Shown here: in pieces, positions 8,751 to 16,510 of the stretch
Layout of the letters: the number at the start of each line of letters is the position of its first letter
Position numbering within the stretch: the first letter of the stretch is position 1
Source of the DNA: Wenzhouxiangellaceae bacterium
Lineage (GTDB): Bacteria > Pseudomonadota > Gammaproteobacteria > Xanthomonadales > Wenzhouxiangellaceae
Assembly (NCBI GenBank): GCA_023258355.1
Contig: JALQZL010000017.1
Coordinates: 248-17,905 of the forward strand
Direction of reading: 5' to 3'
DNA length: 17,658 bases
Notes under the pieces: model-generated
What the model was told of the DNA's origin: nothing
What the model saw: only the letters and a program-made list of their open reading frames with translations
Databases searched by the model: none
Made by a program: the position numbers and the translations under genes

Positions 8751-10186
8751 TGTGGAACGATCTACAACTGGCATTGCCAGAAATCTTTGTTCTGACGATG
8801 GCCTGTGTGGTGTTGCTCGCTGACTTGGCCATTCCCGAGAGCCGCCGTGGGCTCACGCATTTGATTGCGACGCTGACTTTGATTTTTGCGGCAATCCTAA
8901 CAGCGCGACTGATGCTAGCATCAGGAGAAGTGGCGTATGCCTTCAGCGATACGTTTGTTCGAGATCGGTTTGGTGATGTCTTAAAAGTATTCAGTTACTT
9001 AACACTCGCTGCTGTTTTTGTCTATGCCAAGCACTATTTGCGCCAATTTAATCTCTTTAAGGGTGAGTTTTATACATTAAGCTTATTTGCGCTCTTGGGC
9101 ATTATGGTCATGATTTCAGCTGCCTCAATGCTCACGCTTTATCTTGGACTGGAGTTGTTGGCGCTCTCCACATATGCGCTGGTTGCTTTGAACAGAAACT
9201 CCTTGTCTGGTTCTGAGGCTGCCATGAAGTATTTTGTGCTGGGTTCGCTGGCATCAGGGCTGTTGCTCTATGGGATGAGCCTTTTGTATGGTGCGACGGG
9301 CACATTGGAATTGTCGGCGTTATCTGCCAGTCTCTCCGGTGGCGCTGGTCAGAGTATGCTGTTAACGTTCGGTCTGGTTTTCGTGGTTGTGGGTGTGGCT
9401 TTCAAAGTAGGCGTGGTGCCTATGCATATGTGGGTACCCGATGTCTATCATGGCGCCCCACTAGCCAGCACATTGTTCATTGCAACAGTCCCTAAGATTG
9501 CCAGTTTGGCCTTAGCGATCCGACTCTTGCAAGATGGTTTAGGCACATTGCATGGTGACTGGCAATTGATGCTAGCCATCATTGCGGCATTGTCTTTGAT
9601 CTTGGGCAATTTGGCTGCCATCGCACAAACCAACATCAAGCGGATGCTCGCCTATTCCACCATCTCTCATATGGGGTTTATGTTGATGGGTATTCTTGGT
9701 GGTACGAGTGAAGGTTATGCCGCTGCGATGTTCTACACATTAGCGTATGTGGTGATGTCGGCAGGTGCCTTTGCCATGGTGATCATGCTGTCCACAGCAG
9801 GCCATGAAGTTGAAGAGATTGATGACTTTAAAGGCTTGGCAAAACGTAGTCCCTGGCATGCTTTTTTAATGCTGATGTTAATGTTCTCTTTGGCGGGTAT
9901 CCCAGTGTTCCTCGGCTTTTTTGCGAAATGGCAAGTGATCGCAGCCTCAATCAGTGCTGGGTTCACCGGCTTGGCTATTTTGGCGGTGGTCATGGCTGTT
10001 GTTGGCGCCTTCTACTACTTGCGAGTGGTTAAGGTGATGTACTTCGATGAGCCCGAGGCATCTATGGCCCCATTGCAGGCGCCAGTCGATTTTCGGGCGC
10101 TGTTGAGTGTCAATGGTATCGGTGTCTTGGCTTTGGGGATTTTCTCAAGCGGCCTGATCCAAATATGTGTACGCGCTTTCTCTTAA
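8747..10186 (+). CDS. nuoN: NADH-quinone oxidoreductase subunit N (NuoN)
   Basis: This 479-residue polytopic subunit (the ND2 homologue) is the antiporter-like pump nearest NuoK. Key residues are present: Glu136 in LYLGLELLALSTYALVA, Lys220 in GVAFKVGVVPMHMWVPDVY, Lys250 in FIATVPKIASLAL, and the signature AQTNIKRMLAYSTISHMGFM. GFFAKWQVI near residue 390 carries the distal lysine. It starts at the ATG inside the ATGA overlap with the nuoM stop; a second in-frame ATG follows directly at 8750, so the protein begins MM or M. This is the last nuo gene. Only 15 nt separate its stop from the end of the convergent DUF456 gene and I see no clear hairpin-plus-T terminator there. Confidence 0.97.
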   Translation: MMWNDLQLALPEIFVLTMACVVLLADLAIPESRRGLTHLIATLTLIFAAILTARLMLASGEVAYAFSDTFVRDRFGDVLKVFSYLTLAAVFVYAKHYLRQFNLFKGEFYTLSLFALLGIMVMISAASMLTLYLGLELLALSTYALVALNRNSLSGSEAAMKYFVLGSLASGLLLYGMSLLYGATGTLELSALSASLSGGAGQSMLLTFGLVFVVVGVAFKVGVVPMHMWVPDVYHGAPLASTLFIATVPKIASLALAIRLLQDGLGTLHGDWQLMLAIIAALSLILGNLAAIAQTNIKRMLAYSTISHMGFMLMGILGGTSEGYAAAMFYTLAYVVMSAGAFAMVIMLSTAGHEVEEIDDFKGLAKRSPWHAFLMLMLMFSLAGIPVFLGFFAKWQVIAASISAGFTGLAILAVVMAVVGAFYYLRVVKVMYFDEPEASMAPLQAPVDFRALLSVNGIGVLALGIFSSGLIQICVRAFS

Positions 10187-10201
10187 AGCCAATTTGTGCT
10201 G

Positions 10202-10705
10202 CTAAAACCACCAGACAGCAGCAAACCACACCAGCATAATGAGGGCGATAAAGCCTTTGGCAATGGTGCCAGCCACCACGCCAAGGGTGGCGCCAACACC
10301 TGCACGCATGGATGAGTCTAGGGTGGCTTTGCCAATTAAGTGACCGGCCACGGCCCCAATAAATGGGCCAAGCAAGATGCCCGCCAGACCAAAGAACAAA
10401 CCAAACAGGAGACCCAGTGTGGCGCCGAGGATGGCCAGGCGTCCAGCACCAAACCGCCTCGCACCCTCCGCTGTGGCGAGGAAGTCAACAATCACTGAAG
10501 CAGCGGCAAGTAAGCCCAGCCAAAAGAGGGTCCAAAAGCCCACCGATGAAAATTGGTCGAGCCAGGCCATGAGCACCATGCCCAGCCACATCAGTGGCAC
10601 GCCTGGTAGCACCGGTAAAATGATGCCCGCCAAGCCCACCACAATAAGCGTGACAGAGAAGATCCACCCCACATAAATTAACCATTGCCAAGTGAGTATG
10701 TCCAT
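10202..10705 (-). CDS. DUF456 family small integral membrane protein
   Basis: This is a 167-residue, very hydrophobic and glycine-rich protein of the DUF456 family, whose function is not known. The N-terminal half has two helices joined by ILPVLPGVPLMWLG (about residues 28-41), the typical DUF456 opening. The middle shows TAEGARRFGAGRLAILGATLG, and the rest is a GxxxG-like repeat (FGLAGILLGPFIGAVAGHLIG) ending in a last helix rich in Trp and Phe. It lies 3 nt after the ltaE stop on the same strand and has no obvious SD, so it is probably translated by coupling to ltaE. It converges on nuoN. The link to threonine aldolase may only be positional. Confidence 0.85.
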   Translation of the reverse strand: MDILTWQWLIYVGWIFSVTLIVVGLAGIILPVLPGVPLMWLGMVLMAWLDQFSSVGFWTLFWLGLLAAASVIVDFLATAEGARRFGAGRLAILGATLGLLFGLFFGLAGILLGPFIGAVAGHLIGKATLDSSMRAGVGATLGVVAGTIAKGFIALIMLVWFAAVWWF

Positions 10706-10708
10706 AGG

Positions 10709-11761
10709 CTAGGGACCTGTCTTTGTGAGATGGATCAGTGCATCAATCGCTTCATCTGGCGTTTGAAAGCTGCAAACAAGACGGCCCACGTTGCGGTAGC
10801 CGGGCCACCGGTGGAAAGCAACACCATTGGCCTCAAGATGCTGGAACATGGCTTCACTGGTCTCGATAAACACCTCATTGGCTTCGACAGGCCACACCAG
10901 GGCAATGTGTTGATGCGCACTTAATTCTTTTGCGAGTTTCTGCGCCTTTAGATTCGCTTGTCCGGCCAGCGTATGGCCCAGCCCATTCTCTAGCAGTGCC
11001 AGTAGTTGAGCAGATACGAAGCGCATTTTAGAGAGTAAGTGACCACCACGCTTTCTGCGTCGGTGCATCCCCTCTAGCCAATCTGGACGATTGCCAAAGA
11101 CAATAATGGCCTCGGCATCCATGGCACCATTTTTGGTGCCACCAAAGGCTAAGACATCAATGCCTGCTCGCCACGTTATTTCAGCTGGTGAGGCTTCCAG
11201 ATAGCTCACTGCATTTGCAAATCGGGCACCATCCATATGCATCGGTAGCCCGTGTTTCTTAGCCACTTCGCTGATACTTGTGATCTCATCAGCTGTATAG
11301 GCTGTGCCACACTCAGTGGCTTGAGTAATGGATACAACAGCGGGGGCTACATTATGAACACCATGCGCCCCTGCTTGCGTGATCGTCTCGTCTAGGATGG
11401 CCGCATCCAGTTTTCCGTTTTCACCACACACAGGACATAGTTTGGCGCCATGGGTGTAGAACTCTGGTGCGCCTCCCTCATCATTGTGTATGTGGGCATT
11501 TGGATGACAATAGATCGCCCCCCATGGTGGGCTGAGCGTGCCCAGAATAATGCTATTTGCAGCGGTGCCCGTGGCCAACGGCAGGACCGATACATCCGTT
11601 TCAAAGTAGTCGGAGAATGCCTGATCCAGCCTTAGGCTCCACTCATCGGCTGCATAGGCCGTGGCATATCCATCATTCGCCTGAACCAAGGCGTCCACAA
11701 CCTTCTCATGGGCAGGGGCTTCATTGTCACTTTTAAAGTTCAAAATGCGCATGTTAGGCAT
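10709..11761 (-). CDS. ltaE: Low-specificity L-threonine aldolase (PLP-dependent, fold type I)
   Basis: This 350-residue cytoplasmic enzyme cleaves L-threonine or L-allo-threonine to glycine and acetaldehyde using pyridoxal phosphate. The family pattern is clear: TGTAANSIIL at residues 64-73 binds the cofactor phosphate, HIHNDEGGAPEF (from residue 90) supplies the ring-stacking and acidic residues, HMDGARFANA at 175-184 holds the PLP-binding Asp178, and FGGTKNGAMDAEAII carries the Schiff-base Lys210. Length fits the family (about 330-350). I place the start at the ATG at 11761, which has AGGGGG eight bases upstream; a TTG at 11782 would add seven residues and weaken the spacing. An unusual KLCPVCGENGK stretch at 107-117 brings two cysteines three residues apart. 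DUF456 follows in the same unit; hrpA is divergent. Confidence 0.93.
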   Translation of the reverse strand: MPNMRILNFKSDNEAPAHEKVVDALVQANDGYATAYAADEWSLRLDQAFSDYFETDVSVLPLATGTAANSIILGTLSPPWGAIYCHPNAHIHNDEGGAPEFYTHGAKLCPVCGENGKLDAAILDETITQAGAHGVHNVAPAVVSITQATECGTAYTADEITSISEVAKKHGLPMHMDGARFANAVSYLEASPAEITWRAGIDVLAFGGTKNGAMDAEAIIVFGNRPDWLEGMHRRRKRGGHLLSKMRFVSAQLLALLENGLGHTLAGQANLKAQKLAKELSAHQHIALVWPVEANEVFIETSEAMFQHLEANGVAFHRWPGYRNVGRLVCSFQTPDEAIDALIHLTKTGP

Positions 11762-11769
11762 TGTAGCAA

Positions 11770-11775
11770 CCCCCT
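11770..11775 (-). promoter_or_regulatory. Shine-Dalgarno sequence fixing the ltaE start
   Basis: On the minus strand AGGGGG lies eight bases before the ATG at 11761. It supports that ATG over the in-frame TTG at 11782, which would sit upstream of this site. Confidence 0.6.
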
Positions 11776-11793
11776 GTGCCAAAATACCCTGTC

Positions 11794-14700
11794 ATGAGTG
11801 AGAAATTTATACCGACTGCGGCGACTGGGCTTCCCATTGCCCGCATGGCTGATGAAATTAAGGCGGCGATTCGAGCGCATCCCGTGGTCATTATTGCTGG
11901 TGAAACGGGCTCCGGGAAGTCGACACAGTTACCCAAGCTGTGCCTTGAGCTGGGTCGCGGGCAGGATGGATTGATTGGCTGTACTCAGCCTCGACGACTC
12001 GCTGCACGCTCTGTTGCTAGGCGAGTAGCCGATGAGATTGGCACAGAAGTGGGTGGACGGGTTGGGTTCCAAGTCCGTTTCACTGATCAAGTCTCACAAA
12101 GCACTCAAATCAAATTCATGACTGATGGCATTTTGCTTGCCGAGATCCATCGAGACCGAAAGCTTAGCCGCTATGACACTATTATCATTGATGAAGCCCA
12201 TGAGAGAAGTCTCAACATTGACTTCCTCTTAGGTTATCTCAAGGGTGTGATAGCCAAGCGTCCCGATTTAAAAATCATCATCACATCTGCCACCATTAAT
12301 ACGGATCAATTTTCCAAACACTTCAATGACGCACCCGTGATCGAGGTGGAGGGGCGTGGATATCCTGTCGAGATTGAATATCAAGCGCCTAAAGAGGGTG
12401 AGGAGTTAGGTGCTCAGATCAAACGGGCTATCGATCGGTTGACGCGGATTAATCCTCGCGGCGATATTTTGGTTTTCTTGCCGGGCGAAAGGGAAATTTT
12501 CCAAGTCGCTCGATGGCTGAGAAAAGCCAATCTACCCCATACCGACATCTTGCCTTTATATGCGCGATTACCCAATCAGCATCAGGATAAGATATTTACA
12601 GTGGGCACTGGACGTCGGGTCGTTCTGTCTACCAATGTCGCTGAGACGTCGCTGACTGTGCCTGGCATCCATTTTGTGATCGATAGTGGCTTGGCTCGTA
12701 TCTCACGCTATACAGCCCACTCACGTGTCCTGCGTTTACCGATTGAGCCAGTTTCTCAAGCCGCTTGTGAGCAGCGTGCGGGTCGATGTGGGCGTATTGG
12801 GCCAGGTGTGTGTATCCGACTCTTTGATGAAACCGATTTCCTGGGAAGACCAGCCTACACCGAGCCAGAAATTCAACGAGCCAGCTTGGTTGGCGTCATT
12901 TTGCAAATGCAATCGTTGGGCTTGGGCCAACCTGAAGCATTTCCGTTTATTGATCCACCACCCATGCGTCTATTGGGTGAGGCATGGCAGACACTCTATG
13001 AATTACAGGCTGTTGATGGAGACAAGTGTCTCACACAGCAGGGTCGCCTCTTGGCTCGCTTGCCGATTGAGGCGCGATTTGGTCGAATACTCTTAGAGGC
13101 CAATACCAGAGGATGTGTTGATGAAATCACGATTCTGGTCGCTGCTTTAAGTATCGGTGATGTACGGGATCGTCCCATCGATCAACAGCAAGCAGCAGAT
13201 CAGGCCCATGCACAATTCATTGTTCCCAGCTCAGATTTTTTGACACAGATAAAGTTATGGCGTTGGTGGCAAGATACCCGGCGATCGCACTCAAGTAATC
13301 AAGCCAATAAGCTGGCCAGAGCCCATTTCTTAGCGCCCAATCGCTTGCATGAGTGGAGCCAACTTGTTCGTCAACTCCGTGAATTGGCAAAGCAAGAGAA
13401 CTTTAAGCTCAATAAAACCCCGTGCCACGATGATGAGGCTATTCACCGTTCGCTGCTTTCAGGCTTTCTCTCAATGGTGGGGAGGCTCGATGAAAAGGGC
13501 ATTTATGAAGGTGTCAGGGGCCATGGTTTTCGAATTTTCCCAGGGTCTGTGTTAGCGAAACGCCAACCGCAGTGGATTATGTCTGCCGAGCGGGTGGATA
13601 CAGGCCAGACCTATGCCCGCATGGTTTCGGGTATCGATGTGTCTTGGCTCGAGAGTCAGGCATCACATCTCCTAAAGCGGCGTGTTTTCGATCCGTATTG
13701 GAGCAGACGCCAAGGGCGAGTCTTGGGATTTGAGCAGCTATCTTTCCATGGCCTTGTGATTGTGCCAAAACGCAGGATCCATTACGGGCCCCATGACCCT
13801 AAACAAGCACGTCAATTATTTATTCACCATGCCCTAGCGCGTGGGGAGATCAATTTTAACGTTGATTTCATCAAAAAAAATGAGTCTTTAAAAAACCTCA
13901 TGGCTCAACATGAGCACAAACAGCGTCGCCGTGATCTGTTGGCTTCTGATGAGGCAGTGGCTGATTTCTTCGAGCCCCAATTACCAGCAGACATTTATAC
14001 TGCCAAAGCTTTTGTGAATTGGGTGAAGGGGCTGTCGGCAGCGCAAAGCGATGCGTTGCTTTTAGGCCAAGCCCAGTTGCTCCGAGAGCAAGCGCATCTT
14101 GCCCAAGAAGAAGCCTTTCCCGACCACTGGATGTTAGGTGATGAGTCTCTAAAACTTCACTATTTATTTGATCCGAGTAGTGATGAAGATGGGGTGACCC
14201 TAGATTGTCCGTTGCATCTTTTAAACCAGCTCGACAACACTGAGCTCCAGTGGCTAGTGCCTGGGTTCACAGAAGAAAAAGTCATTGCCTTGATTTCGAG
14301 CTTGAGAAAATCCCAACGGCGCTTACTGGTGCCGATTAAAGAGTATGCTCGAGCGGCGATTGAGGCCATTGGTCCGCCTGAGGGCTCACTGGTTGAGAAA
14401 TTAACTGAGGTGCTGTCTAAGATGACTGGGTTGTCGATACAAGCCAGTGACTTTAATCTCGATAAGCTTTCTCCCCACCTATTCATGCGAATTCGAGTCA
14501 TCAATGACTCTAGAGAGGTATTGGGGGTAAGCCGAGATCTGCAAGTACTTAAGTCTCAATTCTCTCAGTTAGCCCGCGATCAATTTATGGCACGTCAGTC
14601 CAGTCAGTGGCATAGGGATGGGCTCTCATACAAAGAGCTGATTGCTTTACCATGGGAGATCACAACGGCGGGTGGTCATCAAGCTTGGCCCGCTTGGGTA

Positions 14701-15462
14701 AATCAGAAAGACGGAATCGGTGTTCGATTATTTGATCAACCTGAGGAAGCAGCCGAGGCTCACCAAGCGGCGATGCTTAGTCTATGTCGACGGGCGCTCA
14801 GTGAAAAAATCAAATACATTCAGAAAAATAATGGACTCACACGGCCTGCACAAATCGCTTGGACCACACAAGAGGATGTCTCTTCTTTGGTCTCCTATCT
14901 AATTGATAGGCTAGTTGTGGAGCATATTGAAAAAAATGGTGGGGCAGCGGTTCGTGATCGAGAGACGCTTGATGCGCTCAATCACGACATGGGCAAGGCT
15001 TTGGTCCAGCAGTACCAGGTGGTGGCTCAGGTAATGGATCGCGTTATTATTCAGTGGCATGAGTGCCTTTTAAAAGCAAATGACCTACATTTTGCCGTAC
15101 CAAACAATATTGATGATGTCTTGAGTCAACTCAATGACTTGGTCTATCCGGGCTTCATCAAAGACATTACTTTAGAGCGACTGTCTTCTTATGAGCGGTA
15201 TTTGAAGGCGGTCTTTCTGAGGTTGGAGGCACTCGAGCATGACCCGGGGAAAGACTGGAAGCGACAACAGCAAGTTGCTGTTTATTGGGATAGGTATCTT
15301 GCCCGACTGGCAGACGGCCATTGGTACACACCTGAGCTAGACCAGTTTCGATGGGCCTTAGAGGAGTACCGTGTACAAGTCTTTGCTCAGAAACTGGGGA
15401 CAAAGGAGAAAGTGTCAACCCAACGTCTGGATGCCTTGTGGGGGTTGGTTGAGGAGGCTTGA
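11794..15462 (+). CDS. hrpA: ATP-dependent DEAH-box RNA helicase HrpA
   Basis: This is a 1222-residue superfamily 2 RNA helicase. E. coli HrpA has been linked to mRNA processing and to rescue of stalled ribosomes. Helicase motifs are all intact: GETGSGKS at 36-43, TQPRR at 64-68, DEAH at 133-136, SAT at 165-167, STNVAETSLTVP at 279-290 and QRAGRCGRIGPG at 327-338. The HA2 and ratchet region follows (about 345-450), then the OB-fold region beginning near FRIFPGSVL at 579, and a long DUF3418-type C-terminal part from about 690. The protein lacks most of the roughly 80-residue segment that precedes the helicase core in E. coli HrpA. Neither the ATG at 11794 nor the in-frame GTG at 11776 has an SD; I prefer the ATG. 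An A8 run lies at 13873-13880. Confidence 0.95.
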   Translation: MSEKFIPTAATGLPIARMADEIKAAIRAHPVVIIAGETGSGKSTQLPKLCLELGRGQDGLIGCTQPRRLAARSVARRVADEIGTEVGGRVGFQVRFTDQVSQSTQIKFMTDGILLAEIHRDRKLSRYDTIIIDEAHERSLNIDFLLGYLKGVIAKRPDLKIIITSATINTDQFSKHFNDAPVIEVEGRGYPVEIEYQAPKEGEELGAQIKRAIDRLTRINPRGDILVFLPGEREIFQVARWLRKANLPHTDILPLYARLPNQHQDKIFTVGTGRRVVLSTNVAETSLTVPGIHFVIDSGLARISRYTAHSRVLRLPIEPVSQAACEQRAGRCGRIGPGVCIRLFDETDFLGRPAYTEPEIQRASLVGVILQMQSLGLGQPEAFPFIDPPPMRLLGEAWQTLYELQAVDGDKCLTQQGRLLARLPIEARFGRILLEANTRGCVDEITILVAALSIGDVRDRPIDQQQAADQAHAQFIVPSSDFLTQIKLWRWWQDTRRSHSSNQANKLARAHFLAPNRLHEWSQLVRQLRELAKQENFKLNKTPCHDDEAIHRSLLSGFLSMVGRLDEKGIYEGVRGHGFRIFPGSVLAKRQPQWIMSAERVDTGQTYARMVSGIDVSWLESQASHLLKRRVFDPYWSRRQGRVLGFEQLSFHGLVIVPKRRIHYGPHDPKQARQLFIHHALARGEINFNVDFIKKNESLKNLMAQHEHKQRRRDLLASDEAVADFFEPQLPADIYTAKAFVNWVKGLSAAQSDALLLGQAQLLREQAHLAQEEAFPDHWMLGDESLKLHYLFDPSSDEDGVTLDCPLHLLNQLDNTELQWLVPGFTEEKVIALISSLRKSQRRLLVPIKEYARAAIEAIGPPEGSLVEKLTEVLSKMTGLSIQASDFNLDKLSPHLFMRIRVINDSREVLGVSRDLQVLKSQFSQLARDQFMARQSSQWHRDGLSYKELIALPWEITTAGGHQAWPAWVNQKDGIGVRLFDQPEEAAEAHQAAMLSLCRRALSEKIKYIQKNNGLTRPAQIAWTTQEDVSSLVSYLIDRLVVEHIEKNGGAAVRDRETLDALNHDMGKALVQQYQVVAQVMDRVIIQWHECLLKANDLHFAVPNNIDDVLSQLNDLVYPGFIKDITLERLSSYERYLKAVFLRLEALEHDPGKDWKRQQQVAVYWDRYLARLADGHWYTPELDQFRWALEEYRVQVFAQKLGTKEKVSTQRLDALWGLVEEA
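11806..11811 (-). promoter_or_regulatory. Possible -10 element for ltaE inside the 5' end of hrpA
   Basis: Read on the minus strand this is TATAAA, placed so that a transcript would start near 11799 and have a leader of about 38 nt before ltaE. It falls on codons 5 and 6 of hrpA. No good -35 hexamer is seen 16-18 bases upstream, so this is only a candidate. Confidence 0.25.
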
Positions 15463-15513
15463 TCAACAAGCTCGCTTAAGGGGAATTTTACGTCCAAGAA
15501 TTGGTCACAGGTG

Positions 15514-15519
15514 TACAAT
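15514..15519 (+). promoter_or_regulatory. Weak candidate -10 box before the secreted protein gene
   Basis: TACAAT in the 93-nt gap after hrpA is a possible -10 hexamer about 37 bases before the ATG at 15556. The bases 16-18 nt upstream do not make a convincing -35, and no terminator hairpin for hrpA is visible in the same gap. Read-through from hrpA is equally possible. Confidence 0.2.
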
Positions 15520-15543
15520 AAAGGGGTGATAGTAGCGTACTGT

Positions 15544-15549
15544 AAGAGG
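15544..15549 (+). promoter_or_regulatory. Shine-Dalgarno sequence fixing the start of the secreted DUF11-like protein
   Basis: AAGAGG lies six bases before the ATG at 15556. It favours this start over the in-frame GTG at 15511, which would add 15 residues in front of a well-formed signal peptide. Confidence 0.6.
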
Positions 15550-15555
15550 CAAGCA

Positions 15556-16479
15556 ATGGCTCATCAGCATTCCCAAAGGTTTAAATGGCTCTCGACAGCG
15601 ATTTTGTTGCTTATTTTATTGGGCTCAACTTCCGCTGAGGCTCAACTTAAGCTATTGATTAATAAAGACGAGGTGAGTGGGCGCTTTGTTTTAGATGGTG
15701 CTGCCTCCTATGCCACGGGAACCGGGTTAGTCTCTATGAATCTCTTACTGGGCGAGAGTGCAGCTGGTGGGGATAATCCATTGTTCTGCTTTGATTATTC
15801 CACGGCTGATCAGCCGGTCGCTCTGGAAATCAACAGCTACTCCTCTGCACAAGATCAGCAGCTATTGATTCCAGAATTGAGACTGGCTTCGGCACTGCAG
15901 TATCAACTGAGCAATAGCACAATCGCCATCACACCTGCAGACACTGTGGCCTGTTTTTTTAGACAATACGATGCTCAAGCTGGAGGTCTTCAGTCTGAGT
16001 TCGGGCTCTTTGGTCAAGCAAGCGGTGGTGCAGTGACGCCGCTAAACACGAGCGAGATCTTTCATGACAGTTTCTCTGGCATCGTCAGTCTTACGGTGGA
16101 GATCTCAGAGCCAGTGGTGAATGGTGACGGCAGCACCAGCTACATCATCACAGCCACGAACAACGCGGCGTTCTCCGTATCTGATCTGGCGCTGCAACAA
16201 TCTATTCCTTTTGGTATCGACATCGCCTTGGATAACTGCACCGTGAATGGCCAGACACCTTTCGATACCTGTATTAATGCAAACCAAGGCGATCTTCGCT
16301 ATCAAGGCTTTAGCCTAGCAGCAGGCGAGAGTTTGGTTTTGGAAGTGACCGCGTCGAGAAACGCCAGTTGGGCTTATGAACCGGCTGTTCAAACCGTGCC
16401 AGTTTATGTCGGTTTTGTAGCCAAGACCTCTGCAGGATTTATCTTTGATACCGCACAAAGTGTCCTGGCGCCTGAGTAA
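15556..16479 (+). CDS. Secreted protein of unknown function with DUF11-like beta-sandwich region
   Basis: I do not recognise this 307-residue protein as a named family member. It has a clear Sec signal peptide: a basic N-terminus (HSQRFK), a hydrophobic core at about 12-24 (LSTAILLLILLG), and an AEA site cleaved after residue 29. The mature part is about 278 residues, rich in Ser, Thr, Ala and Gly, with alternating hydrophobic strands. Residues about 177-267 (SLTVEISEP then TSYIITATNNAAFSVSDLAL) resemble the DUF11 Ig-like repeat found in bacterial surface proteins. C78, C133, C228 and C239 could form two disulfides. There is no LPXTG, anchor helix, lipobox or autotransporter barrel, so it is probably periplasmic or released. 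It sits 93 nt after hrpA and 31 nt before relA. Confidence 0.75.
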   Translation: MAHQHSQRFKWLSTAILLLILLGSTSAEAQLKLLINKDEVSGRFVLDGAASYATGTGLVSMNLLLGESAAGGDNPLFCFDYSTADQPVALEINSYSSAQDQQLLIPELRLASALQYQLSNSTIAITPADTVACFFRQYDAQAGGLQSEFGLFGQASGGAVTPLNTSEIFHDSFSGIVSLTVEISEPVVNGDGSTSYIITATNNAAFSVSDLALQQSIPFGIDIALDNCTVNGQTPFDTCINANQGDLRYQGFSLAAGESLVLEVTASRNASWAYEPAVQTVPVYVGFVAKTSAGFIFDTAQSVLAPE

Positions 16480-16510
16480 GTGATGATGTTTTCGTCTGCA
16501 AACGGCATGG

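Noticed and set aside
10270..10300. Possible CCACC/GGTGG stem near the end of the DUF456 gene as a bidirectional terminator
   Set aside because: The stem is only five pairs, inside coding sequence, and has no U-tract on either strand.
10377..10676. Plus-strand open frame of 99 codons opposite the DUF456 gene
   Set aside because: It is antisense to a well-supported membrane protein gene and has a low-complexity Pro/Lys/Ser composition typical of a shadow frame.
11762..11782. TTG start for ltaE at 11782
   Set aside because: The ATG at 11761 follows AGGGGG by eight bases and matches the usual N-terminus; the TTG form would place that SD inside the gene.
15511..15555. GTG start for the secreted protein at 15511
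   Set aside because: It adds 15 residues before a complete signal peptide and has no SD, unlike the ATG at 15556.
15463..15555. tRNA or small RNA gene in the hrpA to secreted-protein gap
   Set aside because: No cloverleaf arms, CCA end or TTC-arm sequence could be found in the 93 bases.
15954..15960. T7 run that could mark a terminator
   Set aside because: No stable GC-rich stem precedes it and it lies inside the secreted protein coding region (codons for Cys-Phe-Phe).
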